Below are positions 1 through 11,200 of a DNA stretch of 64,000 nucleotides, piece by piece. A model generated the notes under the pieces. The model was not told the origin of the DNA. It worked only from the letters and a program-made list of their open reading frames with translations, and ran no database searches. The stretch is from contig OY253685.1 of NCBI GenBank assembly GCA_958009085.1, positions 744,001 through 808,000 on the forward strand. The letters run 5' to 3'. Each line of letters opens with the position of its first letter. Positions within the stretch are counted from its first letter, which is position 1. A program made the translations under genes and the position numbers. This DNA is from Protoeuglena noctilucae (taxonomy: Eukaryota > Chlorophyta > Pedinophyceae > Marsupiomonadales > Marsupiomonadaceae).

Positions 1-424
1 CAGCGTTGCCCTCGGGAGTGGCCGCAGCCGCGCGCTTTGACTGCACGCGCAGGACGGGAGGCATGAGGGTGAGGGAGGAACGGAGCAGCGTTGACTAATC
101 AGGTGTCGGAAGTAGGACGCAATGGAAGAGTCTGAATCAAAAGCAGGCGTGGGAAATGCGCGGACGACTGGCATGCGGGACTGGCGCGCTGCTGACCGCG
201 ACCATTCCGGACACTGCGGCGTTGTATTCGCAGAAAAGCACGTGGTCTTCCCTCGCGTGTATCCAGGAAGCAGGTCGTCGCCATCGCAGGCGCTCACGAC
301 GCATCCACATCTGCTGGTGGACTCCTGCCGCTCCCGGCGCCCCTCGATGGAAGCTGTCGGTCGAGGCGGCAACTAAATTAGCAAAGGGGCGAAGGGCCCC
401 GCGGGTGTGAAGGGCGGGGAGGCC
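1..424. other. Upstream region of the first gene; nothing recognised
   Basis: No frame here gives a recognisable protein and the open frames on both strands are overlapping shadows typical of GC-rich DNA. It probably holds the promoter and 5' UTR of the plus-strand gene that starts at 425. The window edge cuts off anything further left. Confidence 0.4.
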
Positions 425-3400
425 ATGACGGCGCTGGAGCAGACCGACATGCTGAGCAAGGTGGGCGCCTCGCGCCACCAGTGGGCCTCGGGCGTGAGGT
501 GCGCGCGCATCCTTGAGACATCCATGTGACTGCACTCTCGCAGGCACCGTCGGAATGGAAGCCCTCGGATCGGCTGCGCTTCGCCCCTTCCAAGCACTCC
601 GTGCGCTTTGCCGGTGAGCCCCGCGGGCCAGGAGGGGCATGCGGACTCTGTCATGTGGTGAAGGGACTACATAAAAGAAACAGAATGCAACGTCGACGCT
701 TCTGGCTTTCGCAGACGACGTGGCGACCTCCACGCAGTGCTACATCACTGCGCTGATGGGGTACCTGCGACTGCTCGACGAGGGCTCGCTGACGCGCAAT
801 TTGAGCAAGTCCGGGCGCAATCCTGACTGCCTCGCGTGGTCTGACAACCAGGTGCGCACATGGCGGCGTTCCACGTCCCACCCGAGGCACACCACCCCTG
901 CCGCAATCTCCTGTGCCGCAACCATCTGTGGCTCACGAGCGTTACATGCCCCTCGGCGTTCGCAGAAGTACCAGCGGTTCAGCATGCCGTGGGTCGAGGG
1001 CATCGACAACCCCATCGTGCACCGCCGGGAGCGTGCACGACCTCAGCAGCTCAAGAGCCTGACCAAGGGGACGTTCCGTAAGGCCCAGCGGGCTGCAGCG
1101 AAAGAGAAGAGCGAGCCCCGGTCTCTGAATGCCAACCACAACCTGGGGAACAGCCTGGCGGGCAGCCTGGGCGTCAGGTGACACATGCTGCAGCAGTCGA
1201 TGCGCGCGCGGGCCGTGTGCATGTGCTGGGAAGCGTTCACCTCAGCTCTCCCATCCTGTATGTCATCGCGCTACCCACGCTGCGCCCCGCAGCACGGCAG
1301 CCCTGGCGATGGAGGTGGTGTCGGAGACGTCGGGCCGCCCCCGCGACTACACACGTGACGAGGTGGCCAATCGAATTCAGCAAATCTTCGACGAGTACTC
1401 GGTCGAGGACGAGAGCAATGTGCGGGCGCCGAGGATGATGACGCTCAAGTGAGGGCGCACAGCGTATGTATCAGCGCCGCGTTGCTCCAGCTTCCGTGCA
1501 GCGTCGGTGACCCAACCTTTGCTCCGTCGGCCTCTCCAGGCGCTTCCTGAAAGCGGTCGCGGATTTGGACCTCCTGGACAACGCCTTTACGCACCTGGAC
1601 GCTTTCCTGGTCTTTGAGGAGATTCGAACCGACACCAAGAACGCCCAGGCCGGCCTTGGCTCGCGATTGGACGCCAAAGACTTCCGTATCGCCATGGTGA
1701 GGACCGTCCACTGCGCTGGTCTGCTCGGTTCATGCTGCGCCCTGCGCCCCGCAGCCGGTGATGAAAAGCAGCCCCGCGTCTGCGTTTGCGCTTGCGTCCC
1801 CGCTCGCCCCGCAGTACGGCATCGGGGACCGCAAGTACCCGCACATTCCCGAGCCCAGCGAGCGCCGCTCCAAGCTCATGGGGCAGTACCTGGCAGACTC
1901 CCGGGTGCGGTGCGTGGACAACGCGAACGACGAGCTCCTCGCGCGGCACTGCATGGAGGAGCTGGCCAAGCTCGACGGGCCCTTCAAGAAGATCTTTGCG
2001 CGCTACGCCTGCCTCGACATCTTCGACCCGCACCAGCTCGGATGGAGCCGCGTGAAGCAGGTGCGAGCTGCTTGCGCCGCTTGCGACTGCAGTCGGCTCT
2101 GCAGCGCCAGCGGCATGGCAGGACGCTTATGTGGCGGTTGGGTGAGGAGCGCATCGTGTTGTCCCACGAAGTCGCAAGCTTCCCCGCCTCTGCAGGCCCA
2201 GCGCACGCTCCCGGACGAGTCGCTGGTGCTGATGCTGACGAATTTCGACGTGGTGCCTCACTTGGTGACGCGCACCGAGGTCGAGGCTTGCGTGAAGCAG
2301 GTCCGACGGCAGGCACGCAAGCAGGGCATCCGCTTCTGCCTCACCCTCCCTGCCGTCCTCGACGTACTGGCCCAGGCGAGCAAAGCTTGGCTGTCAAAGC
2401 ATAGCGATGCTTTAACTCGTTCGCGCCCCCTGGTAACCTTACCCTCGACACCTGCGGGCGATCATGAAGCGTCGCATTCCCAAACCACACCTTGTGGCGC
2501 CTGGCCCACCGCCCCCGGCCACCGCCCCCACAGATCGCGGTGCTGGTGGAGAGTACGGCGGTGCAGCGACTGCTGGCGCCCGGGTGCACTACCAACGAGA
2601 CGCGTGCTCTCCGCATCCTCATCTCATTGGTGCCACTGGAGTTTCAGGAAGACTGCCGCAAGGCATTGGCGCAGCGGGGCAGGCTGTTCGAGCTCGATGT
2701 GGCCAGGGAGGGCATGTTCGCGCTGCCGCCCAAGCAAACGGAGGAGTTCTACTCCTCGAGGACGCTCAACCTGGACGTGAGGACAGCCCAGGGCTGATCA
2801 GCATGCAGCACCGCATCGTATGTGCAGTGGGGGCGGTGTGGCCAGTCGCGCTGACCTGCGGCTGTGTTTCTGGCGCAGAGGGCCGCGGAGGAGCAGGAGG
2901 CGCAGGAGAAGGAGTCTCGGGCGCTGTTCCACGTGCACATGAGGGCCATGGACATCGCGCGTCTCGAGGACAGGCGGGCCGAGCGGCAGATGCTCGAGTC
3001 GACATCGCGGCAGCCCGTGCGGGGCGCGGGGGTCACGTTCGGGGCGCCGCCGGGTGAGGAGGCTGTCGGGCTGCGCAGCGATCCAGCTGTGTATGTACTG
3101 ACCAGGGGCGTGCATGTCTGTGCGTGATGACGCAGAACAAGGGGGTGCTGTCGTGCGTGCAGGGTCCTTCGCGAGCCGTAGCTCGCTGGTGGATGTGGAG
3201 TCGAGCGCCCACTTCACGATGAGCAGCCTGCTGGCGCTGGACGGGGCCATGGCGGGGGGGCGAGGGGCGGGCGAGGCGTCGTGGCGGTCGCAGCACGTTC
3301 CGTCCAAGGAGGAGGCGGACAAGGAGGCGCTGGAGGCGATGCGGGAGATCCGCCAGTTCGAGCGGGCGCACATGAAACGCATGGAGAACGCCAGGAGGTG

Positions 3401-3700
3401 CGAGAAGTGCGCGTGTTCATGGAGAGATATGCGCGGTAGCTGCGACGGTGTGGCTAACTGGACCTGCACGCGCTGCCTGTGGCATGCAGGGTGCGCAAGA
3501 TATCGACCGACGCCGAGCGGGCGCGCTCGGGCGTGCTGACGCCGGACCTGACGCAGCTGGACCTGGGGCCCCAGCGCAGCTTCGGGCAGCGACACAAGTC
3601 CGAGTGGGAGAGCGCGGCGTCGCGGACGAGCCGGCGCAGCCCCAGCAAGGACGAGCTGTTCACGAGCCGTCTGGGCTCACAGGTCTCGGCCCGCGGCTAG
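425..3700 (+). CDS. Unrecognised 12-exon protein, about 707 aa
   Basis: I do not recognise this protein. Proposed exons: 425-460, 544-613, 715-851, 966-1177, 1293-1448, 1540-1696, 1815-2060, 2196-2375, 2534-2776, 2879-3119, 3163-3397, 3490-3700. Phases agree and the chain closes to 708 codons including TAG. The central part (from about 1540) looks globular and helical, for example RFLKAVADLDLLDNAF and LILISLVPLEFQED-like stretches. The last third is charged and probably coiled (an RAAEEQEAQEKESR segment, later EADKEALEAMREIRQFERAHM) and ends in a Ser/Arg-rich tail. The intron after 2375 uses a GC donor (CAG|GCGAGC). The intron 3120-3162 would be only 43 nt, so that junction is the weakest part of the model. 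The ATG at 425 is the first in frame with a clean donor 36 nt later. A ciliary or cytoskeletal role is conceivable but not shown. Confidence 0.6.
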
Positions 3701-4248
3701 GAGGTGTCGGCCCGTGGCTTGGCCCTCGTCTCGTGCCAACCGCTTCTGCGCTGCGGTGAACGACTTTGATACGGCGGTGATAGGGGTGGGTGAATTGCAG
3801 CGTTAAACTCTGAGAGGCTTAAACCTAGCGAGGACTTGCAGGGCAACGTCAACGAAGCCAGTCTTTCGCTTCCCTCGTCAGTGAATGGGCGCGGAGAGCA
3901 CGTGCATGTTTGTAGCGGCGGATGCACCGCTGATTCTACGCGAAATCGTTTGCTTCTAGCCCCCACACTCAAGGCATCCGCCTGTTCGTGGGAAATGGAC
4001 GCCGTCCAGCCCATCCTCCGTCGAGGGATGGACGCGCTCCGCCCCCTGGCGCAGGTCCTGTTCACGGGTCCGAGAACGTGGCCGATCTTCCGCGACGTGG
4101 TTTTGGTGCGGCCGCGGCCTGGCCAGGGCAGCGCGCCAACGAATGTTTGGGGCTCCCCCGCCGCGCGCCCGCGCTCCGATGAAGCGGCAGGACAAAATCG
4201 TGCATACATTAGCTACCGATGAAGCCATCTCATTCGTACTTTCAGGCG
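3701..4248. other. Intergenic/5' region before the DUF1295 gene
   Basis: This stretch separates two plus-strand genes. A frame from about 3995 starts MDAVQPILRRGMDALRPLAQ and could be a first exon or leader joined to the acceptor at 4243-4245 (ttcag), but the downstream ATG at 4249 already gives a full-length family member. I see no RNA gene here. Confidence 0.35.
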
Positions 4249-5702
4249 ATGGGGTCCGCCGCGCGCACCTTGGACTGGCGCAAGCTGCGGGCGCTCTCCA
4301 CGGGGTCTGGGGCCGGCGCCAACGTCGCCTTCGCGGTCCTCTGCATGGTCGTCTGTCTCGTGACCGGGGAGGTCTCGGGTGAGCGTCCGGCAGCCCCGGG
4401 AGGCCACGCGAGCGTCCGGCGCCAGGACGCATGCAAGCCAAGCAGTTGGACCCGCCGGGACGCCCGCTGATGCTGCGCTGCCGCCCTGTCCCTCCCCGGC
4501 GTGTGTAGCTTTCAAACGCATCTATCGTTGCTTCCATCCTCAGGCAACTTCTCGCAAGTGGACAAGCTGTGGACGATTTACCCCGTCGTCGCCTCGCTCC
4601 TCTACGCTTTCTTCACCCCCAACCCCCGCGTGCTGGCCATGACCGCCGCGATCGTCATCTGGGGTCTGCGTCTCTCCTACAACTTCCACCGGTGCGTGGA
4701 GATGGAGGTGGAATCTCTGGGGCCGGCCTCGTTGCGGTGTGGTGATGCACGCTGCTGCTGGTTGGACCACGTTTGAATGCGTCGCCTCCCGCAGCAAGGG
4801 CGGCTTCGACGGCCTCTTCCGCGGGCGCCCCTGGGAGGGTGAGGAGGACTACCGCTGGCCGGCGCTGCGCAAGTGGCCCGTCCTCAACACGCGCATCGGG
4901 TGGCTGGCCTTCGACATCGGCTTCATCTGCATCACCCAGGTGCGTTGCCACGGTACTGTATGCCCATCGCCTTTGCTTTTCTGCGGGCGCCCTTGTTTTG
5001 CCTTGGTTGTGAACGGCCCCGTGGGCTCCTCGCCCCCCCGCAGATCACGCTCCTGGCCGGGCTGGCGTTCCCGGTGGCGGCTGCGGGCATCAGCTACTCG
5101 CCGCTCACCTTCAACGACGCGCTCGTCGGCCTCCTGTGGCTCTCCTTCTTCATCGGGGAGATGGTCGCGGACAACGAGCAGTGGGACTTCCAGACCGAAA
5201 AGCACCGGAAGATCAAGAACGGCGACAAGCTCACAGGGGACTACGCGCGCGGGTTCAAGACGACGGGCCTGTTCGCGGTCTCCCGCCACCCCAACTTCTT
5301 CTGCGAGCAGGCCATGTGGGTCTGCATGGCCATCTGGGGCTTCGTGGGGACTGGGCGCCTCGAGGCGTGGTATGCCCTCCCGTGCCTGGGGCTCATGGCT
5401 TTGTTCCAGGGGTCCACGTGGTTCACCGAGACCTTATCCGCGAAGAAGTACAAGGATTACCGGTGAGGATACGATGTGGTGTGGCGTCTGCAAATGTGCT
5501 TTCATTACAAAGCGTCACAAGCGCACAGTGACTTGGGTGCGACGTGGGTGACGGCATTTGCCAGTCTGTCGGGTATAACCGCTTCCCTTTTGCGTTTCGT
5601 CGTCGCAGGGAGTACCAGCGCCGCGTGCCGATGCTGGCGCCCAACCCACTTAAGCTGGCGGCGTACCTGATCGGGGTCAAGGTGCAGGCCATGGGCAACT
5701 GA
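4249..5702 (+). CDS. DUF1295 / steroid 5-alpha-reductase-like membrane protein
   Basis: Exons 4249-4378, 4544-4691, 4795-4939, 5044-5462 and 5609-5702 give 311 residues. The protein has several hydrophobic membrane segments and the DUF1295 hallmarks: GNFSQVDKLWTIYPV near the second helix, GLRLSYNFHR, a DYRWPALRKW segment, and the C-terminal core with FQTEKHRKIKNGD, GLFAVSRHPNFFCEQ and KYKDYREYQRRVPM. In the related 5-alpha-reductase and isoprenylcysteine methyltransferase-like folds the C-terminal SRHPN..E and Y..Y.R..P motifs bind the cofactor, so an NADPH-dependent reductase in an internal membrane is likely. The substrate cannot be told. The start at 4249 directly follows an acceptor-like ttcag, so an extra upstream exon is possible. 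It ends tail to tail with the CofE-like gene, 251 bp away. Confidence 0.85.
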
Positions 5703-5953
5703 AGGCTTTGACGAGATTTGGGAAGAGGGGTGGGCTAGCGTATGGAGACGACAGGGCTTGAAAGGGCCAAGTGGGCAGGTGCAGCGCCGAGCTGTGTTTG
5801 CGCGCCGACGGCTATGCCTAGTACACTCGTCTGTTCATCGGCGGCCAGCCTGGCCCATGTGCCCTCACAAGGTAGCGGCAGTCAGGGTTCGTATGGTTTG
5901 CATATCTCAAGGCGTAGCGCAACTCGTCTCTGGCACAGCTCCATTCTGGCGCT

Positions 5954-6952
5954 TCACGCCACAGCTTGAACGGCGGCGGCGTTCCTGATGACCACGATCG
6001 GCGTTCGCTGGTCGCCGTTCCCCGCTGGGTTGGGCGCCAGTGCTCGCGCCACGGCCTCGGCATTGACCCCGGCAGAACGACCCAGGATGTCCACCTTGCC
6101 CAGGTCATTCGCATCCACCACCACCGCCTCGATCCCTGCAAGCGACGGCAGCCGCACGAACGCTCGGCGTTCATCCTGCCACGTAACCTCACGAAACACT
6201 CATCACCGTCACCCCCACACCGCCCCACCTGTTCGTTGCCGGATGGCCCGGCACAGCTCGTCACATCGTTCCGGACCCATGACGATGTACTGGTCGAACG
6301 GCGGGACGGTTCCTGCGGAGCAGAGAGCATTCTTGCCCGTCAGTCGCGCCCACCGCGCAATGTCACCTCGCCAGCGCCCCACTGCCCACGCATTGTCTTC
6401 TAGCAGCCCCACTCTCAGTCACCCGACACATCGTCGATGGTCTTGGCCTGCACCCCTGCGACGCGGTAGAACCCCCCCCGGATGCCCAGCAACCGGCAGA
6501 CGATGCCCCAGGCGATCGCCAGAAACACACGCACCGTCCCCACGCAGTCGATGAGGACTTGCAGCCCCGGGGCCGTGGCGACGCTGGACGTGGTGAAGAA
6601 GAGCCAGCAGGCCGAGCGGGCCAGCCACCCGAGCCGCACGTTGGCGGGGTGTCGGAAACGGCCCTGCATGACCGCCACCGCCGACTCTGCCAGGGCCACC
6701 ACGTCGCCAGGGCGCGCCAGTCGCGACGCGTACGTCTCTACGACCGTCACGGGGTCGTCCAGGTGGCTCAGCAGGTGCGTGCGGACCGGCAGCACGTCAC
6801 GCTCCGCGTCTGGCAGTGGCACGCTCTCGTCCACGGCAGTAGCAGGGAAGTGCGTGGGAAGCACGATTTGCTGTGACCGGGTGCTCAAGCCCCGCCGGCC
6901 GTAGGTCCCGTACTGGACGTCGACCACCAGGGCCTCCACATCCGCGAGTGCT
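5954..6952 (-). CDS. CofE-like (F420-0:gamma-glutamyl ligase domain) protein, 5' end unresolved
   Basis: Three exons are clear on the minus strand: about 6423-6952 (5' limit uncertain), 6229-6312 and 5954-6135. The spliced protein reads through VLPVRTHLLSHLDD, RPGDVVALAESAVAVMQGRF, GLQVLIDCVGTVRVF, then KTIDDVSG joined to TVPPFDQYIVMGP, and AVVVDANDLGKVDILG near the end. This is the pattern of the CofE-like proteins of cyanobacteria and photosynthetic eukaryotes. Archaeal and actinobacterial CofE adds glutamate to coenzyme F420-0. The cyanobacterial/plastid branch has no proven reaction that I know of. Both introns are phase 1 and join conserved blocks exactly. The frame stays open upstream to about 7524, so a targeting peptide or further 5' exons may lie there. 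A plastid location is an inference from the family. Confidence 0.75.
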
Positions 6953-8233
6953 TGAGGTTCGTCAGAAGTCACCCGCACTGCGACACATATGAGTGGAGCG
7001 TGCTGGTGCCAACACGACAGACACACGTGCTCATGCAATTGGATGATCTCCATGCATGCATCCAGTCTCTGCGCCGTCATCATTGCAACTGCAACCATGG
7101 TTGGCGTTGCGCGGCTGCGTGCGAGCTCACCCACCACGTCGGCGCTGGTCCTGCTCCCCGGCGTGAGGATGAAGGCACTCCAGTAGCCATCTGCGATGGG
7201 GCACTGCAGAGTGGTTCGCTGGGGTGCATTCGTGCGCAAATGCACGGGAGATCTTTGCTCGCAACACAGTTGGTGCAAAGTGAGGCCACCCTTGCCCGCT
7301 CGGACTTCCCACGCGCGCGCCGCAGTCACCCTTGCGCTGAACGCTGTCTCTCGGAGGCTCCAGGCTGTCAGACAGATCGTGACGAGGGAGGATTTCCGCC
7401 TCCACGCGGACGGCAGACACGGAGCCCTGCGAGAGTGCCCGCGCCGACACTCTCGCCGTCGGTATGAAGAGCTCCTCCTTCTTCGATAGATTCTGGAAGG
7501 TACAAGAAATCGCATGCGATTCAAGGATTCGGCATTCCTGAGCCCCCGGCGCGCCGGAGGCTTTCAAAAGACGCCAACGACAACGCGAAGGTTCTTGAAA
7601 CCCAGCCCCGCTTTGGATCTCTAATGCCGCTGAGACGACCGAGCCTGTCGACTTTTCGTACCTGGAAAAGCAATCGCCCGTCGAACCGCCAGCTGCGCTC
7701 CCCACGCTCCGACCACGACCAGGTGCCCCTCGTGCACACGATCCCGTCCCACGCGCGGAACCCGGCGGCCCTCGTGCAATTCACAAGACGACTGAGCTCC
7801 TGCGCTCCCCAAAGGCACCCATGCCCGCGGAATGTTCGCTCGTACACATCTGCATGGCACGCCTTGCAGCCACGCGGCTCCCGTCGCCGACCGAGACCCC
7901 GGAGTGCAGAAAGGTGGCGTATGGGGCGCAAGACGAATTCTGCTTCGCATCGCGGCGACGGCCCGGCCACGGATGCGCCTCTCGGGCAAGGGAACGCGGC
8001 CATCATGAGCGCTTAGGCGGACAGCAGGCGAATGAGCATCGAGCACTGCTGTACGCGCCTCTTCACGCTCGCTGGGCTCATGCAGATCATCGGCTGTGTC
8101 AGGAGACGGCTTTGTCCTGACGTATTTCTTGCAGGGTTCGCTACATCCCTTGAATTATGACTACTATCGAAGTGTGATGCGCAAAAAGGATTTATCCGAA
8201 CAAAGTCTACGCAACCATCTTGCGATCTATCAA
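6953..8233. other. Region upstream of the CofE-like gene; no firm gene
   Basis: Minus-strand frames between about 6953 and 7705 could contain 5' exons of the CofE-like gene, such as a stretch reading MVAVAMMTAQRLDACMEIIQ, but I could not find a consistent donor/acceptor set. The part from about 7700 to 8233 lies between the putative start of that gene and the stop of the giant minus-strand gene at 8234, and should hold the 3' UTR of the latter. No RNA gene or transposon signature was seen. Confidence 0.3.
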
Positions 8234-11200
8234 TCAGTGCATCGGGCTTCCGTGCGCAGAGGCGCTGCGCTCGAACCCAGGCCCGAGCGGCTGGTGCACG
8301 CTCGCGCTGTGCTGGCTCTGCACACTCAAGTCCTGCGCCGGTGCGTGAACCGGGTTCGAGACAGGTTGGGACGGGCGGGGGTAAGGGTAGTACGGCGCGG
8401 CGAGGCGGGTGGGCGGGATGCCGCCCGCACCGCCCATGCCCTGCATCCCCGGTGGGGGATACCCGCCCATGGCCTGGCCGTACGCGGCAGGTCGAGGGGC
8501 ATACCCACCCTGCGCGCCGTGGTGATATAAGGACGAGGCGCCCAGCGGGCTGGAACCGGGGATGCCCTGCCCCGCGTACCGCCCTTGGGCAAGCGTCGGT
8601 GCCCCCTGCATTTGGAAGCTCGGGCGAGAAGGGCGCCGTGGGCCGTGAATAACCACGGACCCTGGGGCACCCGCGAGGGCCATGGGCTGGTAGGCGCGTG
8701 CCCTGCAAGCATTGAGAGCGCATGGGGTGCGTGTTGAATGGCCACATCGCTGTTCGACCGTCCCACGCAAGGCACGCTGTGCTGGCCACAACTGAATAGG
8801 GTGCGTGAAAGTGCGTCACTCGCCCGATAGGACGAGGCGGCCCGCCCATTCCCGCCGGGACCATTCCAGCGGCGGTGGGGAAGGCGCTGACGGGGCCGGC
8901 ATAGGTGCCCAGCAACGACGGCGGCTGTGCTGCACCTGAGGAGGCAACAGAAGAGTTGCACTAACACTATCGACCTTACATGCTCACAAATGGTATTGCG
9001 CGCATGCACTACATTGATGAATCATCAATAAAAAAAATCACACATGTCGGTCATGTAATCCTGTACTCCTGGCCCCACCCTGTCCGCTCACCTGGGCCCT
9101 GCACGCCCTGCGCCGCGATGCCCAGCCCACCTCCCTGCCCCATCGGCAGGTTAGCCTGCGCGTGTGCATGCCCCGCGTGCGCCTGGCCCGTCGCTGCGTG
9201 CCGCCCCTCCTCTCGCACTCCCGGCACCGCTCTCTGCGCGGGCCCAGGGCTAATGCCCCGCATCCACGGCGAAGGGTCTTCAGGAGCCCCGCGGACCGAC
9301 CCCGGGCTGCCCAACCCCAGAAAGGCAGAGTCATTCCAAACATCACCCAGACCGTCAAAGAGGCTCCCCAGGCCAGAGAAGGCCGAAGTCTCCGGACCCT
9401 CCCCGTCCAGGAGCGCCGACAGGCGACGGGCCGTGGGCTGGATTGGGCCACCAGCGTTAGACACCAGCCGAGAGCCCACCGCCCCACGTGCAGAGTTCGG
9501 GTGACTGCCAGGGATCGCAGGTGACGAGGAGCCCAGGGCCAGGCGTAAGAGGTGCGGGGACTGTCGCTCCATCCGAGGCGCGTCCTGGTTGGCCCCTGCC
9601 CCCGCTGCAGACACAGACACCCCCGCTGGGCCCGCCGCCACAGTGACGCCCCCCGCGGCAGCCCCAACACCCCCCGCCGCACCGGCAGCCCCGCCTGCGC
9701 CCGCTGCGACCTCCGCTTGCGACGCGCGGACGGCCATGGCGGCGACGGCGGGGGTCGACGCGCGGCTGCCCTCTGAAGAGTGACTGGCGGCCTGGCGGCG
9801 TGCGGGGGGTGCGCGACGCACCGACCGCTGCTGCGCTCCTGTCGAGGGACCTACCATGGCCCCTCCCGACGGCCGAGGGCGGCGATGCCCTGCAGGGTCG
9901 CCAGCGGGCGTGGGTGGGCTCGAGGTGCGGTGCACCTGAGGCGACCGGGAGCCCGGCCCCGCGACATGCGACCCAGGCAGCTGCAGCTGCAGCGACGGGG
10001 GCTGGTGCCCCGCCGTCGGCTGCGATGCCAGGCCGGGAGCCGGGAAGGAGGCTCCCGCGCCCACGCCACCCATGGGCACACCCGGGGTGTAGGGCAAACC
10101 CCCGGCACCTCCCGCCATCGCCATGTAACCCATCGCATGCCCCAGTCCCAGCCCCGTGCTGGTCCCGGCCGCCCCTGCTGCGTATGCGTTGCGAGGGTCA
10201 ATGGCTGGCAGGGATCCCGGCATCCCTGGCCCCATCTGCCACCCGTACCCCGGCCAAGCGACGTTCGTCGGATAGGCAGACGCAGCTGCGAGGCCGCTCT
10301 GACCCTGGGATGCGTGGGGTTGCGATGCGTGGGGTTGCGATGCGTGAAGTTGCAAGGCGTGTGCTTGGCTCAAAGACGCGGCTGGGGCAGCGGGGCGGGG
10401 CATCGAGGCAGCGGGAGCTGCCACCGCGGCAGGCGGCGCACTCCAGGCCGCGATGTTGAGACTGGGCTTCCCCGCTGCCACCGTCTGGCCTGCTGCCACT
10501 TGTTGCGCCACACCCTGCACTGCCGCCCCCCCAAGCTGCCCTGCGATCTGCGGTGCGGCCACCTCTCGCTGCGAGCCCCCAGGGCCCGGCAGCCCCACCA
10601 CCGCCGCCCCCGGCTGCCCTCTCGGCGCCACGCCCGCGCCCCGCGTGCCAGGCAGGCGGTACGCGCTATGCATCGACACATTCTGAGAGCTCGCCCCCGT
10701 CTCCGAGGGAGTGGACGACATGCGGGGTCGCGTGGGCGCCCTTCCGTACGCCATCGATGCTAGCTCCTGCATGCCCGTCGGCATCAGCGACCCAAGCATC
10801 GTCCACACCCCCGCGCCCGCGCTCACCAACACACCCCCCGCCGACCTGCCCGCAGACCCGCCCTTGCCCCTCCCGCCCCCTTCCGCGTCCTTCGCCCCGT
10901 GCTTCTTCCTCTTGGTGCGTTTCTTGGCGATCTCGTCGAATATGGCGGCACCCTCGGGCGTCTCCCGCAGCCGCATGGGGTCCGCCGCCAGAGCGCGCAA
11001 GTAGAGCGACATCTGCTCGTTCCCGTGCCGCGCGGCGTAGTCCGCGTAGGAATGGAGCTCCGTGCTCACGCGGTTGGCGTCCTTGATCCCCTTGTAATGA
11101 CCCGACACCGTGTCGCCATCACGCTTGCGCTTTCCCGACGCGCCCCTCCCGCTGCCCTGCCCGCCCCCGATCGAAACCGATGCGCCGAAACCAGTCGCTG

